DNA from: an uncultured Prevotellaceae bacterium
Lineage (GTDB): Bacteria; Bacteroidota; Bacteroidia; Bacteroidales; Bacteroidaceae
DNA: 64,000 nucleotides
Direction of reading: 5' to 3'
Assembly: GCA_949295905.1 (NCBI GenBank)
Contig: CASFNA010000001.1
Span: 1 to 64,000, forward strand
The number at the start of each line of letters is the position of its first letter. The stretch's first letter is position 1. This document shows, in pieces, positions 1-9,141 of this stretch. A program made the translations under genes and the position numbers. Under the pieces are notes generated by a model. The model worked only from the letters and a program-made list of their open reading frames with translations. It was not told the DNA's origin and did not search any database.

Positions 1-38
1 AGCGTTCATCCTGAGCCAGGATCAAACTCTACACTGTA
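1..38 (-). rRNA. 16S ribosomal RNA, 5' end only (partial)
   Basis: Read on the minus strand, bases 30 to 1 are the universal 16S 5' segment (AGAGTTTGATCCTGGCTCAG followed by GATGAACGCT). The gene runs off the left edge, so only its first few dozen bases are here. The exact mature 5' end is an estimate; about 8 bases normally precede AGAGTTTG. Confidence 0.95.
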
Positions 39-175
39 TATAGTTTCTTCCGTTTAAAAACAACGTATACCTTCAAGGCGCCGCCTCAATCAGGCGGACT
101 AACCTCACTCGCTCCTCGCCTGTGACATTCTTTCAAAGAACTCGCCCCCGAGGGGCAACCCCTCAAAAGCGGATG
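39..175 (-). other. 16S rRNA precursor leader
   Basis: Sequence between the rRNA promoter and the mature 16S end. It contains small GC-rich hairpins, for example CCGCCT at 81-86 pairing with AGGCGG at 92-97, and a CCCCGAGGGG-type segment around 146-163. Such leaders take part in pre-rRNA folding and RNase III processing. No gene is visible. Confidence 0.6.
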
Positions 176-207
176 CAAAAGTACGCACTTTAAGGCAAAC
201 GGCCAAA
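176..207 (-). promoter_or_regulatory. Promoter of the rRNA operon
   Basis: On the minus strand TTTG (207-204), 20 bases, then TACTTTTG (183-176). This is a full match to the Bacteroidetes primary-sigma consensus TTTG-N19-21-TAnnTTTG. It lies about 140 bases upstream of the 16S 5' end. Confidence 0.8.
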
Positions 208-426
208 TCTACAGACAAATTTCTTCGTAAAATCAATGAAATTTAACATACGTTTACAAATAGAGGCTGTAAAAGCACTAATTACACCTTATTATAATAT
301 ATTATGGATTATGGAAAATATTATTTCAACAATTAATATTTAGCATTTCTACAACCTACCATCAGGATATAAACACAATAAGACATTATAAATATGTACT
401 GAATTATTATGGTTGAAAAAACGAGC

Positions 427-530
427 AAAATGCCGGCACCCAACAAAATGCCATCTTTCACAATGCCAAAGGTCATCAAACACAAAGCAGAATGCCATCT
501 TTCAAGTTGCGGAACAAGGCATTTTACAAA
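427..530. repeat. Dispersed palindromic repeat, site A
   Basis: First of six intergenic sites sharing the core AATGCCRTCTTTY and its complement. Here AAAATGCCATCTTTC (445-459) and AATGCCATCTTTC (491-503) are direct copies, preceded by AAAATGCCGG (427-436) and closed by AAGGCATTTTAC (516-527). The spacer 208-663 holds this repeat and the PBP1A terminator, and no credible gene. Confidence 0.65.
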
Positions 531-609
531 CTGCATGAAAACAAGCACATTACCATACATCGGAACTATTGTAGGCGATTGCTGAACATATAAAAAAGCG
601 ACACCTACA

Positions 610-655
610 AACAAAAACTCCGGCATTACACATATGAACAATGAATAATGCCGGA
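610..655 (-). terminator. Terminator of the PBP1A gene
   Basis: On the minus strand TCCGGCATTA (655-646) pairs perfectly with TAATGCCGGA (628-619), with a 17-nt loop. It is followed by GTTTTTGTTT. The site lies 8 bases past the stop codon of the PBP gene. Confidence 0.8.
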
Positions 656-663
656 ATTTAATT

Positions 664-2964
664 TTACTCGAACACTTCTTCTATTCCACCAGGTTCATAG
701 TCATCAAACTCAGATGAACAAGGATTGAATCCTTCTGGTATGTCAAACTTTTCTCCTGAATCATACCCTAATGAGCGGTCGGCAAAAACTTTCTGCATGA
801 AGTACGCCCATACAGGTAAAGCCATATTGGCACCCTGTCCCATCCGCGTAGAATCAAAATGAATGTCACGGTCTTCACCGCCCACCCAGCAACCACTTAC
901 GAGCGACGGGGTAAATCCCATGAACCACGCGTCAGAGTTACGGTTGGTCGTACCGGTCTTGCCACCCATGTCGCAATCTATGCCGTAGCGGTAACGCATA
1001 CGACTACCAGTACCACCGTTCATAACGGCACGCAACATCTCGAGCATCTTGTATGTGCTTTCTTCGCTTATCACTTCGTTCATGCGGGGCTGGAACGTCG
1101 CGACCACATTACCCTCATTGTCCTCTATCTTGTCAACAAACATAGGATAGCAATGTATTCCATGATTGGCGAACGTCGTATAAGCCGACACCATCTCGGC
1201 CACCGAGACCTCATTAGGGCCAAGACAGAGGGCCATTGACGGAAATATACCATAAGTGTTTATACCAAAATCACCAAGAATGCGCAAAAGGTCTTGCGGA
1301 TTGAGTCGGCTCATAAGGTATGCCGATATCCAGTTGTTAGACTGTGCCAAGCCCCATTTCAACGTTACCATTTGTCCATAACGGGCACGGCTGCCGTTAC
1401 GCGGCGTCCAATTGCCGTAAGTCTGCTGCACATTGGGGGCCACATCACATGGAGACATGCCATTAGCCATGCACAAGGCATAGAGGAACGGCTTTAACGT
1501 AGACCCAACCTGGCGGCGGCCCTGCGTAGCCATGTCATATGCAAAATGTGTGAAATCAACTCCTCCCACATACGCCTTAACCGCTCCGTTCTTAGGATCC
1601 ATGCTTACAAAACCAGCACGCAAGAAGGACTTGATATAACGTATTGAGTCCAAAGGAGTCATGACGGTGTCAACGTCGCCATGGTAAGTAAATACCGACA
1701 TCTCTACCGGTGTGCGGAACGCTTTTTGTATTTCCTCTTCCGTTGCACCCTGCTCCTTCATTGCCCGATAACGCTCGCTTTGCCTTATGGAACGGTTCAA
1801 TATACTCTTAACTTCCGACGCAGTCAACGCATTGGTAAACGGAGCGTTTGGTTTTGCCCTGTTTTCCTTTGAGAACGCAGGCTGAAGATAATGACCTACA
1901 TGCTTCAACACGGCCTCCTCGGCGTAGCGTTGCATACGCGAATCTATTGTCGTGAAAATCTTAAGTCCATCGGTATAGACATTGTAATGTTCGCCGTTTT
2001 TCTTAAAGTTCTTGTTACACCATCCATACAAAGGGTCTGTTTCCCAAGCAATTGAATCAATGTTGTATTGTACACGATTCCATGAAGGGTAATCGTCAAG
2101 TTCAGGTCTCTCCGCCATCATGTACCTGCGCAAGAAATCCCTGAAATAAGTAGCTATGCCATCCTTATGGTCTATCCTATGAAAATCCAATGCCAGCGGA
2201 GCTCCTGACGCTTCATTATACTGCGCATCGGTAATATATCCGGTCTTAAGCATTTGGCCAAGCACGACGTTTCGCCGCTCGATACATCTTTCCGGATACC
2301 TTACAGGATTATAGTAAGACGGATTCTTGCACAAACCGATTAACGTTGCTGCCTCTGTTAATGTAAGATTGTTCGGATTCTTCTTGAAATAGACATCAGA
2401 TGCAGTCTTTATGCCAACAGCATTATGTAGAAAGTCAAAATAATTGAGATACATGGTAATTATCTCTTCCTTAGTATAAAAACGCTCAAGTTTTACCGCA
2501 ATTACCCACTCTATAGGCTTTTGCATCAATCGCTCGAGCGTGCTTCCTGCCGTAGCAGAATAAAGTTGTTTAGCCAACTGCTGGGTTATCGTAGAGCCTC
2601 CGCCTGCACTTTTCTGCCCTAAAACACCACGTTTCACTACAGCGCGCGTCAACGCTATGAAATCTATACCAGAATGTTCATAGAAACGCTCATCCTCTGT
2701 AGCGACAAGAGCCTGAACCAAATATGGCGAAAGACCGTCAAAACTTACATGTACACGGTTCTCTCTATTCATATTGTATGTACCGAGTATCTTACCGTCC
2801 ACAGAATATACCTGCGAAGCATACCTGCTTATAGGATTCTGCAAATCAGCAATGTCAGGCATGTAGCCAATCCAACCAAACCATATAGAAACAAACGCTA
2901 TTGCCAAGAAAATAACGGAAGCGCAAAGCACTCCCCACAATACGCGGACAAATGTTTTCCTCAT
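664..2964 (-). CDS. Penicillin-binding protein 1A, bifunctional peptidoglycan glycosyltransferase/transpeptidase
   Basis: Class A PBP of 766 residues that polymerises and cross-links peptidoglycan at the outer face of the inner membrane. After a short cytoplasmic stretch (MRKTFVR) there is one membrane anchor. A GT51 domain follows with the ATEDERFYEHSGID and TITQQLAKQLY motifs. The transpeptidase domain has an SxxK nucleophile motif (VGSTLKPF), SxN (AQSNNW) and KTG (GGKTGTTNRNSDAW). I start it at MRKTF (2964) rather than ten codons upstream, because the leading residues are unlike a PBP N-terminus and a TATTTTTG promoter element lies just upstream at 2999-2992. It ends at its own terminator and is divergent from pyrB. 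Confidence 0.95.
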   Translation of the reverse strand: MRKTFVRVLWGVLCASVIFLAIAFVSIWFGWIGYMPDIADLQNPISRYASQVYSVDGKILGTYNMNRENRVHVSFDGLSPYLVQALVATEDERFYEHSGIDFIALTRAVVKRGVLGQKSAGGGSTITQQLAKQLYSATAGSTLERLMQKPIEWVIAVKLERFYTKEEIITMYLNYFDFLHNAVGIKTASDVYFKKNPNNLTLTEAATLIGLCKNPSYYNPVRYPERCIERRNVVLGQMLKTGYITDAQYNEASGAPLALDFHRIDHKDGIATYFRDFLRRYMMAERPELDDYPSWNRVQYNIDSIAWETDPLYGWCNKNFKKNGEHYNVYTDGLKIFTTIDSRMQRYAEEAVLKHVGHYLQPAFSKENRAKPNAPFTNALTASEVKSILNRSIRQSERYRAMKEQGATEEEIQKAFRTPVEMSVFTYHGDVDTVMTPLDSIRYIKSFLRAGFVSMDPKNGAVKAYVGGVDFTHFAYDMATQGRRQVGSTLKPFLYALCMANGMSPCDVAPNVQQTYGNWTPRNGSRARYGQMVTLKWGLAQSNNWISAYLMSRLNPQDLLRILGDFGINTYGIFPSMALCLGPNEVSVAEMVSAYTTFANHGIHCYPMFVDKIEDNEGNVVATFQPRMNEVISEESTYKMLEMLRAVMNGGTGSRMRYRYGIDCDMGGKTGTTNRNSDAWFMGFTPSLVSGCWVGGEDRDIHFDSTRMGQGANMALPVWAYFMQKVFADRSLGYDSGEKFDIPEGFNPCSSEFDDYEPGGIEEVFE

Positions 2965-2991
2965 TTTTAACTCTAATACAATAATTAGTTG

Positions 2992-2999
2992 CAAAAATA
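2992..2999 (-). promoter_or_regulatory. -7 element of the PBP1A promoter
   Basis: TATTTTTG on the minus strand matches TAnnTTTG, 27 bases before the chosen ATG. No clear -33 TTTG is visible at the right distance. Confidence 0.55.
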
Positions 3000-3081
3000 C
3001 TACTTTTCTTTTTATTTATCCACCATAAATTAAAAATAATGCGTAACTTAGCACACGAAATAGTAATTACAACTAACAGCA

Positions 3082-4029
3082 ATGGCAATACATAACTTTG
3101 TTACAATCGCCGACCTATCACGTGAGAAAATACTCTACATGATAAAAATGGCGCAAGAATTTGAAAAACATCCGAATAGGGAAACATTAAAAGGCAAGGT
3201 CGTAGCTACACTGTTTTTCGAGCCGTCAACACGCACAAGACTCAGCTTCGAAACCGCAGCAAACCGTTTAGGAGCACGCGTCATCGGATTCAGTGACGCC
3301 AAGGTAACCAGTGCGACGAAAGGAGAAACGCTCAAAGACACGATTTTGATGGTATCAAATTATGCCGACGTGATTGTAATGAGGCACTATATAGAAGGCG
3401 CGGCCCAATATGCAAGTGAAATAGCACCGATACCCATAATCAATGCCGGCGACGGCGCACACCAACATCCGTCGCAATGTATGCTTGACCTCTACTCCAT
3501 ATATAAGACTCAAGGCACTTTGGAAAACCTTGACATTTGCCTGGTAGGCGACTTGAAATATGGACGGACAGTGCATTCGCTCATAATGGCCATGCGGCAT
3601 TTCAACCCCACGTTCCATTTTATCGCCCCGAAGGAACTTGCAATGCCCGACGAATATAAACTATATTGCAAGGACAACGGGATAAAATTCATAGAGCACA
3701 CCGACTTCAACGAAGATGTGATAAGCAAGGCTGACATCCTTTATATGACGCGTGTACAGAAAGAAAGATTCTCCGACCTGATGGAATACGAAAAGGTGAA
3801 GAACGTGTACATACTGAAAAACGACATGCTTAGAAATGCACGCCCGAATATGAAAATCCTCCATCCGCTACCGCGCGTCAACGAAATTGAATATGAGGTA
3901 GACACAAACCCACACGCTTATTACATACAGCAAGCGCAGAACGGCCTCTATGCAAGGGAAGCCATAATCTGTGACGTACTCGGAATAACATTTGAAGAAA
4001 TTGTCAACGACAATACAATCATAGAGTAA
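3082..4029 (+). CDS. pyrB: Aspartate carbamoyltransferase catalytic subunit
   Basis: Catalyses carbamoyl phosphate plus aspartate to N-carbamoylaspartate, the committed step of pyrimidine synthesis. The 315-residue length is normal. The carbamoyl-phosphate motif [13 protein letters not shown] is near residue 47, followed by the K-containing loop ([10 protein letters not shown]), [10 protein letters not shown] and the aspartate-site [10 protein letters not shown] near the C-terminus. The regulatory subunit gene pyrI starts 27 bases downstream, so the product should form the allosteric c6r6-type holoenzyme. A weak promoter-like TAACTTAG lies at 3044-3051. Confidence 0.97.
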   Translation: MAIHNFVTIADLSREKILYMIKMAQEFEKHPNRETLKGKVVATLFFEPSTRTRLSFETAANRLGARVIGFSDAKVTSATKGETLKDTILMVSNYADVIVMRHYIEGAAQYASEIAPIPIINAGDGAHQHPSQCMLDLYSIYKTQGTLENLDICLVGDLKYGRTVHSLIMAMRHFNPTFHFIAPKELAMPDEYKLYCKDNGIKFIEHTDFNEDVISKADILYMTRVQKERFSDLMEYEKVKNVYILKNDMLRNARPNMKILHPLPRVNEIEYEVDTNPHAYYIQQAQNGLYAREAIICDVLGITFEEIVNDNTIIE

Positions 4030-4056
4030 TCTCCCCACAAAAAACATACAGGCAAC

Positions 4057-4512
4057 ATGAGCAAGAAAGAAAGACTGGTGGCAGCCATTGAAAACGGAAC
4101 CGTCATAGACCACATACCTTCAGAAAAAACATACGAGGTGGCAAGCGTCCTCGGACTACAAAATCTGGACACCGTCGTAACAATCGGCTATAATTACCTT
4201 TCCAAGAAAATTGGCAGGAAAGGCATAATTAAGATTGAAAACAAATTTTTTACGGATGAAGAAATATCCCGTCTGTCGGTAGTTGCCCCCAACATCGTAC
4301 TCAACATAATACGCAACTACGAGGTCGTGGAAAAGAAAAAAGTGGAAACGCCCGACGAACTAAGAGGTATCGTGAAATGCAACAATCCTAAATGCGTAAC
4401 AAACAACGAACCGATGGACACAATATTTACCGTCACTGACAAGAAGGCCGGCATAATACGGTGTCACTACTGTGACAAGGAGCAAGACATAAGCAAAGTC
4501 CAGCTAATATGA
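4057..4512 (+). CDS. pyrI: Aspartate carbamoyltransferase regulatory subunit
   Basis: Protein of 151 residues that binds the allosteric nucleotide effectors and docks on PyrB. The N-terminal half is the effector-binding domain. The C-terminal half carries the structural zinc site, with cysteines in CNNPKCVT and again in CHYC. It lies 27 bases after pyrB and 40 bases before glyA with no terminator between, so pyrB-pyrI-glyA is probably one transcript. Start at ATG 4057 ([15 protein letters not shown]) agrees with the family N-terminus. Confidence 0.96.
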   Translation: MSKKERLVAAIENGTVIDHIPSEKTYEVASVLGLQNLDTVVTIGYNYLSKKIGRKGIIKIENKFFTDEEISRLSVVAPNIVLNIIRNYEVVEKKKVETPDELRGIVKCNNPKCVTNNEPMDTIFTVTDKKAGIIRCHYCDKEQDISKVQLI

Positions 4513-4552
4513 AAAAAACACTACATTTACAAATTTCACAAACATTTACACA

Positions 4553-5833
4553 ATGGAAAGAGACCAATTGATTTTCGACCTTATTGAAAAAGAGCACCAG
4601 CGCCAATTGAAAGGCATGGAGCTTATCGCGTCTGAAAACTTTGTAAGCGACGAAGTGATGCAGGCTATGGGGTCGTGCCTGACAAACAAATACGCAGAAG
4701 GCTATCCAGGTAAACGTTATTATGGAGGTTGCGGAGTTGTAGACGAAGTCGAGACCTTGGCCATCGAACGCGTAAAAAAACTGTTCGGAGCCGAATATGC
4801 AAACGTACAGCCACATTCTGGAGCACAGGCCAACGCAGCAGTGTTGCTGACGGTGCTTAATCCCGGCGATACATTCCTCGGACTCAATCTTGCACACGGC
4901 GGCCACTTGTCACACGGTTCAAGCGTCAACACATCCGGAATACTATACCATGCCGTAGGCTACAACCTCAATAAGGAGACCGGACGCGTGGACTACGACG
5001 AGATGGAACAGCTCGCCATTGAGCATAAGCCCAAGCTGATAATCGGCGGCGGCTCTGCGTACAGCCGTGAATGGGACTACAAGCGTATGCGTGAAATCGC
5101 AGACAAGGTAGGCGCACTGCTGATGATTGACATGGCTCACCCTGCCGGACTTATTGCTGCCGGACTGCTTGACAACCCGTTGAAATACGCGCACATCGTA
5201 ACATCGACAACGCATAAAACGCTGCGCGGCCCGCGTGGAGGCATTATCCTTATGGGCAAAGACTTTGAGAACCCATGGGGTAAGACTACACCCAAGGGGC
5301 AAATAAAAATGATGAGCCAGCTTCTCAACAGCGCAGTGTTCCCTGGAACACAAGGCGGTCCTCTTGAACATATAATCGCCGCAAAAGCAGTAGCATTCAA
5401 CGAAGCCCTGCAACCTGAATTCAAGGAATGGGCTAAGCAGGTAAAGAAAAACGCCGCCGTACTGGCCGAAGAGCTAATCAAGCGCGGCTTCACAATTGTA
5501 AGCGGCGGCACGGACAACCACTCGATGCTGGTTGACCTACGCTCGAAATATCCTGACCTAACAGGCAAGGTTGCCGAGAGCGCACTTGTTGCGGCTGACA
5601 TAACAGTGAACAAGAACATGGTACCGTATGACACACGCAGCGCATTCCAGACATCAGGCATCCGCCTCGGCACACCGGCCATAACCACACGCGGAGCGAA
5701 AGAAGACATGATGGTGCTTATCGCCGACCTTATCGAGGAAGTGCTCAACAATCCTGAAGACGAAAAGGTTATAGCACGCGTTCGTGAGAAAGTAAATGAG
5801 ACAATGTTGAAATATCCACTGTTCGCATATTAA
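4553..5833 (+). CDS. glyA: Serine hydroxymethyltransferase
   Basis: PLP enzyme of 426 residues interconverting serine and glycine while charging tetrahydrofolate with a one-carbon unit. Visible features are the N-terminal ELIASENF segment, the YPGKRYYGG loop, and the PLP lysine in [13 protein letters not shown] near residue 228. It is transcribed with pyrB-pyrI, which links pyrimidine synthesis to one-carbon supply. It ends in a strong hairpin terminator. Confidence 0.97.
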   Translation: MERDQLIFDLIEKEHQRQLKGMELIASENFVSDEVMQAMGSCLTNKYAEGYPGKRYYGGCGVVDEVETLAIERVKKLFGAEYANVQPHSGAQANAAVLLTVLNPGDTFLGLNLAHGGHLSHGSSVNTSGILYHAVGYNLNKETGRVDYDEMEQLAIEHKPKLIIGGGSAYSREWDYKRMREIADKVGALLMIDMAHPAGLIAAGLLDNPLKYAHIVTSTTHKTLRGPRGGIILMGKDFENPWGKTTPKGQIKMMSQLLNSAVFPGTQGGPLEHIIAAKAVAFNEALQPEFKEWAKQVKKNAAVLAEELIKRGFTIVSGGTDNHSMLVDLRSKYPDLTGKVAESALVAADITVNKNMVPYDTRSAFQTSGIRLGTPAITTRGAKEDMMVLIADLIEEVLNNPEDEKVIARVREKVNETMLKYPLFAY

Positions 5834-5854
5834 ACATTTATCACAATACAAATA

Positions 5855-5891
5855 AAACCGCGATAAAGGGCGATTGCCTTTATCGCGGTTT
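5855..5891 (+). terminator. Terminator after glyA
   Basis: AAACCGCGATAAAGG (5855-5869) pairs with CCTTTATCGCGGTTT (5877-5891): a perfect 15-bp stem with a 7-nt loop, 22 bases past the glyA stop. The downstream T-tract is short. Confidence 0.75.
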
Positions 5892-5937
5892 GCCTATCAA
5901 TCTTGTAGATGAACAAAGGGCGGCAAAACGCGGTGCG

Positions 5938-5995
5938 AAATGCCGTCTTTCAAACGTCAAAAGGCCGTATATCGCAATCCGATATACGGCCTTTT
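5938..5995. repeat. Dispersed palindromic repeat, site B, doubling as the dnaB terminator
   Basis: Starts with the repeat core AAATGCCGTCTTTC (5938-5951). It then forms a perfect 16-bp hairpin, AAAAGGCCGTATATCG (5959-5974) with CGATATACGGCCTTTT (5980-5995), loop CAATC. It lies between the convergent glyA and dnaB genes, 31 bases past the dnaB stop, with TTTT on the minus strand, so it can end dnaB transcription. Confidence 0.7.
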
Positions 5996-6025
5996 GGATA
6001 ACCGTCATTACACCACGGCCCGGCA

Positions 6026-7525
6026 TCAGAACGGCAGCGGCCCGTCACCGGGCATGTCACCACCGTAAGGAGGAGGCAGTGGCATACCGTCATCACCGTT
6101 GATTTTAGAGCCGATAATCTCTCCTCCGCCAAACGGAGCATTGTTTGAATCATTGGGATTTTCAAAACGAGTGAACTCTCCACGGAAGTTAAGCAGCACG
6201 TCGCCAGTGCCGCCCTTACGGTGCTTGGCTATTATTATCTGTGCCTTTCCATGCAAGTCGTTGCCCTTCTCGTCAGTGAATATACGGTAATACTCGGGTC
6301 TATGCACGAAGAGCACCATGTCGGCATCCTGCTCTATGGCTCCCGACTCGCGCAGGTCGCTAAGCTGCGGACGCTTGCCTTCAGGGCCTTCGCGCCCTTC
6401 GACTGTACGGTTAAGCTGTGAGAGGGCAAGTACAGGTATGTCAAGTTCCTTGGCAAGTCCCTTCAACGACCGGCTTATTGTTGACACCTCCTCCTGTCGG
6501 CTGCCGAATCGCGCACCGTTGGCGTTCATAAGCTGCAAGTAGTCAATCATTATCAGCTCAACCCCTTTCTCTCGGACAAGCCTGCGCGCCTTGGTGCGCA
6601 GTTCGAAAATAGACATGCCCGGGGTGTCATCTATATAAATAGGTGCGGCTTGCAGCTTGCCAACGTTCTTGTCAAGACGTTTCCACTCCTCATCGTCAAG
6701 CTGACCGTTCAATATCTTACGTCCCTCAATCTCGCAGACATTGGATATCAGACGGTTAACCAGCTGCACATTGTTCATTTCCAATGAAAAGAACGCAATG
6801 GGGCGTCCGTAATCTACGGCGATGTTCTTTGCCAACGACAACGCGAACGACGTCTTACCCATGGCCGGTCGGCCGGCTATTATCACAAGGTCGCTGCGCT
6901 GCCATCCTGCTGTGTAATCGTCAAGCTTGGCATAGCCAGTAGGTATGCCCGTAAGGCCGCCCTTGTTGGCTGCAGCCTTTTGCAATATCTCCACAGCCTG
7001 CTTGACGACCGGGTCTATCTGGGTGTAGTCCTGCCGCATGTTCTTCTGCGACAGTTCGAAAAGAGACCCTTCGGCCTCCTGCATAAGCTCGTCCACGTCG
7101 ATAGTCTCGTCAAACGCCTTGGTTTCAATCACGCTTGCAAACGAGATAAGCTGCCGGGCAAGGAACTTCTGCGCCAATATTTTGGCATGATACTCTATGT
7201 GCGCAGACGAAGCTACGTGCGAACTCAACTCAAGCACGTATGCCGGGCCGCCTACATCTTCCAGCGTTCCCTGCCGTTTCAGCTCTTCAGTAACGGTCAT
7301 TATGTCTACCGGCTTCTCGTCGAGGCTCAGGCTCTGTATGGCACTGTACACCTTCTGGTTGCGCGGTTCGTAAAAAGTCTCCGGATGAAGTATCTCGCTT
7401 ACCACTGAAAACGCGTCCTTGTCAATCATCAACGCGCCCAACACTATACGCTCAATGTCAATGGCTTGTGGCTGGATGTGCGCATAATTGTTGTCAAGCG
7501 CACGGCTCTTTTTATTGTCAGGCAT
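6026..7525 (-). CDS. dnaB: Replicative DNA helicase
   Basis: Hexameric fork helicase of 499 residues that unwinds DNA 5' to 3' on the lagging strand and recruits primase. The N-terminal primase-interacting domain starts near residue 20 (IERIVLGALMID). The RecA-like domain carries Walker A GRPAMGKTSFAL and Walker B LIMIDYLQLM, followed by the SRSLKGLAKEL helix and an arginine in QLNRTVEGR. The C-terminal tail is rich in glycine and proline, as in many Bacteroidetes homologues. It is transcribed alone, divergent from ispE, with TAATTTTG at 7556-7549. Confidence 0.96.
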   Translation of the reverse strand: MPDNKKSRALDNNYAHIQPQAIDIERIVLGALMIDKDAFSVVSEILHPETFYEPRNQKVYSAIQSLSLDEKPVDIMTVTEELKRQGTLEDVGGPAYVLELSSHVASSAHIEYHAKILAQKFLARQLISFASVIETKAFDETIDVDELMQEAEGSLFELSQKNMRQDYTQIDPVVKQAVEILQKAAANKGGLTGIPTGYAKLDDYTAGWQRSDLVIIAGRPAMGKTSFALSLAKNIAVDYGRPIAFFSLEMNNVQLVNRLISNVCEIEGRKILNGQLDDEEWKRLDKNVGKLQAAPIYIDDTPGMSIFELRTKARRLVREKGVELIMIDYLQLMNANGARFGSRQEEVSTISRSLKGLAKELDIPVLALSQLNRTVEGREGPEGKRPQLSDLRESGAIEQDADMVLFVHRPEYYRIFTDEKGNDLHGKAQIIIAKHRKGGTGDVLLNFRGEFTRFENPNDSNNAPFGGGEIIGSKINGDDGMPLPPPYGGDMPGDGPLPF

Positions 7526-7548
7526 ATATCTTTATTGAAAATTCGACG

Positions 7549-7556
7549 CAAAATTA
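7549..7556 (-). promoter_or_regulatory. -7 element of the dnaB promoter
   Basis: TAATTTTG on the minus strand, 24 bases upstream of the dnaB ATG. No good -33 element was found. It sits back to back with the ispE -7 element. Confidence 0.5.
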
Positions 7557-7601
7557 CAAATAAATATTCGGTTAATCAGCATCCAATCCGAATTATATGA
7601 T

Positions 7602-7609
7602 TATATTTG
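7602..7609 (+). promoter_or_regulatory. -7 element of the ispE promoter
   Basis: TATATTTG on the plus strand, 22 bases before the ispE ATG. The -33 match is weak. Confidence 0.5.
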
Positions 7610-7631
7610 CAGGCAAAAAGCCATCATAAAA

Positions 7632-8459
7632 ATGATTGATTTCCCATGTGCGAAAATAAACCTCGGGCTAAACATTACAGGCAAACGACCCGACGGATAC
7701 CACAACCTTGAAACCGTATTTTACCCTATAAGACTATGTGACAGATTGGAAATTGAAAAAATCGGGAAAGCCGGACAAGGTGAAGGCATATGCCAGTTAA
7801 GCTTGGACGGCATGGAAATATCAGGAGAAGCCAATGACAATCTGGTGGTGAAAGCATACAAGCTGCTTAAAGGAATATATCCGGAGCTGCCTAACGTTTC
7901 AATAAAACTGACAAAGCGCATACCCTCACAAGCCGGCATGGGAGGAGGTTCTTCTGACTGTGCCTACACTATAAGAATGCTGAATGACATGTTCCGCCTT
8001 AACATGTCTGTACCAGACATGCAGAAACTCGCTGCAAAGTTAGGCGCAGACTGCGCGTTCTTTATCAACCCTGTACCGTCATTCGCCACCGGTATTGGCG
8101 AAAAACTGTCACCCATAGACGTCAACATAGGAGGATGCCACATCGTTATCGTAAAGCCCCCATTGATGATAAGTACAAAAGAAGCGTTTGCAAACGTAAC
8201 CCCACAGAAGCCGGATACATGCTGCAAAGACATTGTCGCGATGCCCGTTACCTTATGGAAAAACTGGCTGACAAATGATTTTGAGCAAAGCATCGCCCCA
8301 CTCCATCCTGAAATTGCCCAAATAAAACAAACGCTTTACGACTTAGGTGCCCTCTATGCGGCGATGAGCGGTAGCGGCAGTGCTGTATTCGGGATATTCG
8401 AGAATAGGCCTGAAGGATTGGAACACATATTCGACAAATACTTCATCACTATTGTCTAA
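7632..8459 (+). CDS. ispE: 4-diphosphocytidyl-2-C-methyl-D-erythritol kinase
   Basis: GHMP kinase of 275 residues that phosphorylates CDP-methylerythritol in the non-mevalonate isoprenoid pathway. Visible motifs are the N-terminal AKINLGLNITGKRPDGYHNLE, split here as AKINLGLNI and GYHNLETVF, the ATP-binding glycine loop QAGMGGGSSDCA near residue 98, and the C-terminal MSGSGSAVFGIF. A NUDIX hydrolase follows 14 bases downstream in the same transcript. Confidence 0.96.
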   Translation: MIDFPCAKINLGLNITGKRPDGYHNLETVFYPIRLCDRLEIEKIGKAGQGEGICQLSLDGMEISGEANDNLVVKAYKLLKGIYPELPNVSIKLTKRIPSQAGMGGGSSDCAYTIRMLNDMFRLNMSVPDMQKLAAKLGADCAFFINPVPSFATGIGEKLSPIDVNIGGCHIVIVKPPLMISTKEAFANVTPQKPDTCCKDIVAMPVTLWKNWLTNDFEQSIAPLHPEIAQIKQTLYDLGALYAAMSGSGSAVFGIFENRPEGLEHIFDKYFITIV

Positions 8460-8473
8460 ATAACATAAAACCA

Positions 8474-8974
8474 ATGGATAACGGCAAAGAGATATTTCCT
8501 ATTGTCAATGAAGACGGTATTGTAATAGGCAAAGTGCAACGCAGTGTAGCACACAATGGCTCAAAGATACTGCATCCAGTCGTCCACCTCCACGTATTCT
8601 CACCTGACGGCAAGATTTATTTGCAGAAAAGGCCAGAGTGGAAAGACGTACAACCGGGTAAATGGGACACTGCCGTCGGCGGACATGTCGATTTTGGAGA
8701 AGATATAGCCACGGCTTTCAAACGTGAAATAAATGAAGAACTTGGAATATCCGAATGTGAAAGTGTATTTCTCGGGAGCTACGTTTTTGAAAGCGATATT
8801 GAAAGAGAATTAGTATACGTCCATAAAACCGTTTTCTCGGGAACACTTAATCCAAACAGAAACGAATTGTCTGACGGACGCTTTTGGATCATGGACGAAA
8901 TAAAGGCAAATATCGGTAAAGGGGTGTTTACGCCAAATTTCGAACATGAATACATGATGTTTTTCTCAAAATAA
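8474..8974 (+). CDS. NUDIX hydrolase, isopentenyl-diphosphate-isomerase-like subgroup
   Basis: Protein of 166 residues with a complete Nudix box (GHVDFGEDIATAFKREINEE, then LGI), fitting GX5EX7REUXEEXGU. The front half (IVNEDGIVIGKVQRSVAHNG, then HPVVHLHVF) resembles the YfcD/IDI-like branch of the family. These bind a metal and hydrolyse a nucleoside-diphosphate-linked substrate or act on IPP. The cysteine and glutamate motifs of true IPP isomerase (NTCCSHP, WGEHE) are not seen, so hydrolase is the safer call. Co-transcription with ispE is suggestive but no substrate can be named. Confidence 0.85.
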   Translation: MDNGKEIFPIVNEDGIVIGKVQRSVAHNGSKILHPVVHLHVFSPDGKIYLQKRPEWKDVQPGKWDTAVGGHVDFGEDIATAFKREINEELGISECESVFLGSYVFESDIERELVYVHKTVFSGTLNPNRNELSDGRFWIMDEIKANIGKGVFTPNFEHEYMMFFSK

Positions 8975-8995
8975 CGCATCATTTTAACATCAAAC

Positions 8996-9030
8996 AAATA
9001 GTGTACCGTCTCCACTATTTATCTTTTTTA
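8996..9030 (+). terminator. Terminator after the NUDIX gene
   Basis: AAATAGTG (8996-9003) pairs with CACTATTT (9013-9020), followed by ATCTTTTTT. The 8-bp stem with a T-tract closes the ispE-NUDIX unit. Confidence 0.7.
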
Positions 9031-9065
9031 ACCATACAAGAAGAACAACATATTGGTATTTTTTG

Positions 9066-9073
9066 TAATTTTG
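9066..9073 (+). promoter_or_regulatory. -7 element of the rpoD promoter
   Basis: TAATTTTG on the plus strand, 68 bases before the rpoD ATG. No TTTG at the standard distance upstream. Confidence 0.5.
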
Positions 9074-9141
9074 CACCGTTTTTAGAGATAAATAAAGCTA
9101 TCAGCTTAGTAATCAGCAACTTACATTTTTAAGGCAATTAG

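Noticed and set aside
333-641. 102-codon minus-strand frame in the rRNA/PBP spacer
   Set aside because: It lies over repeat site A and the PBP1A terminator, has an odd cysteine- and aromatic-rich product, and has no promoter or family resemblance.
5137-5751. 204-codon frame antisense to glyA
   Set aside because: It is a shadow of a well-conserved gene with regular codon use; the product shows no family features.
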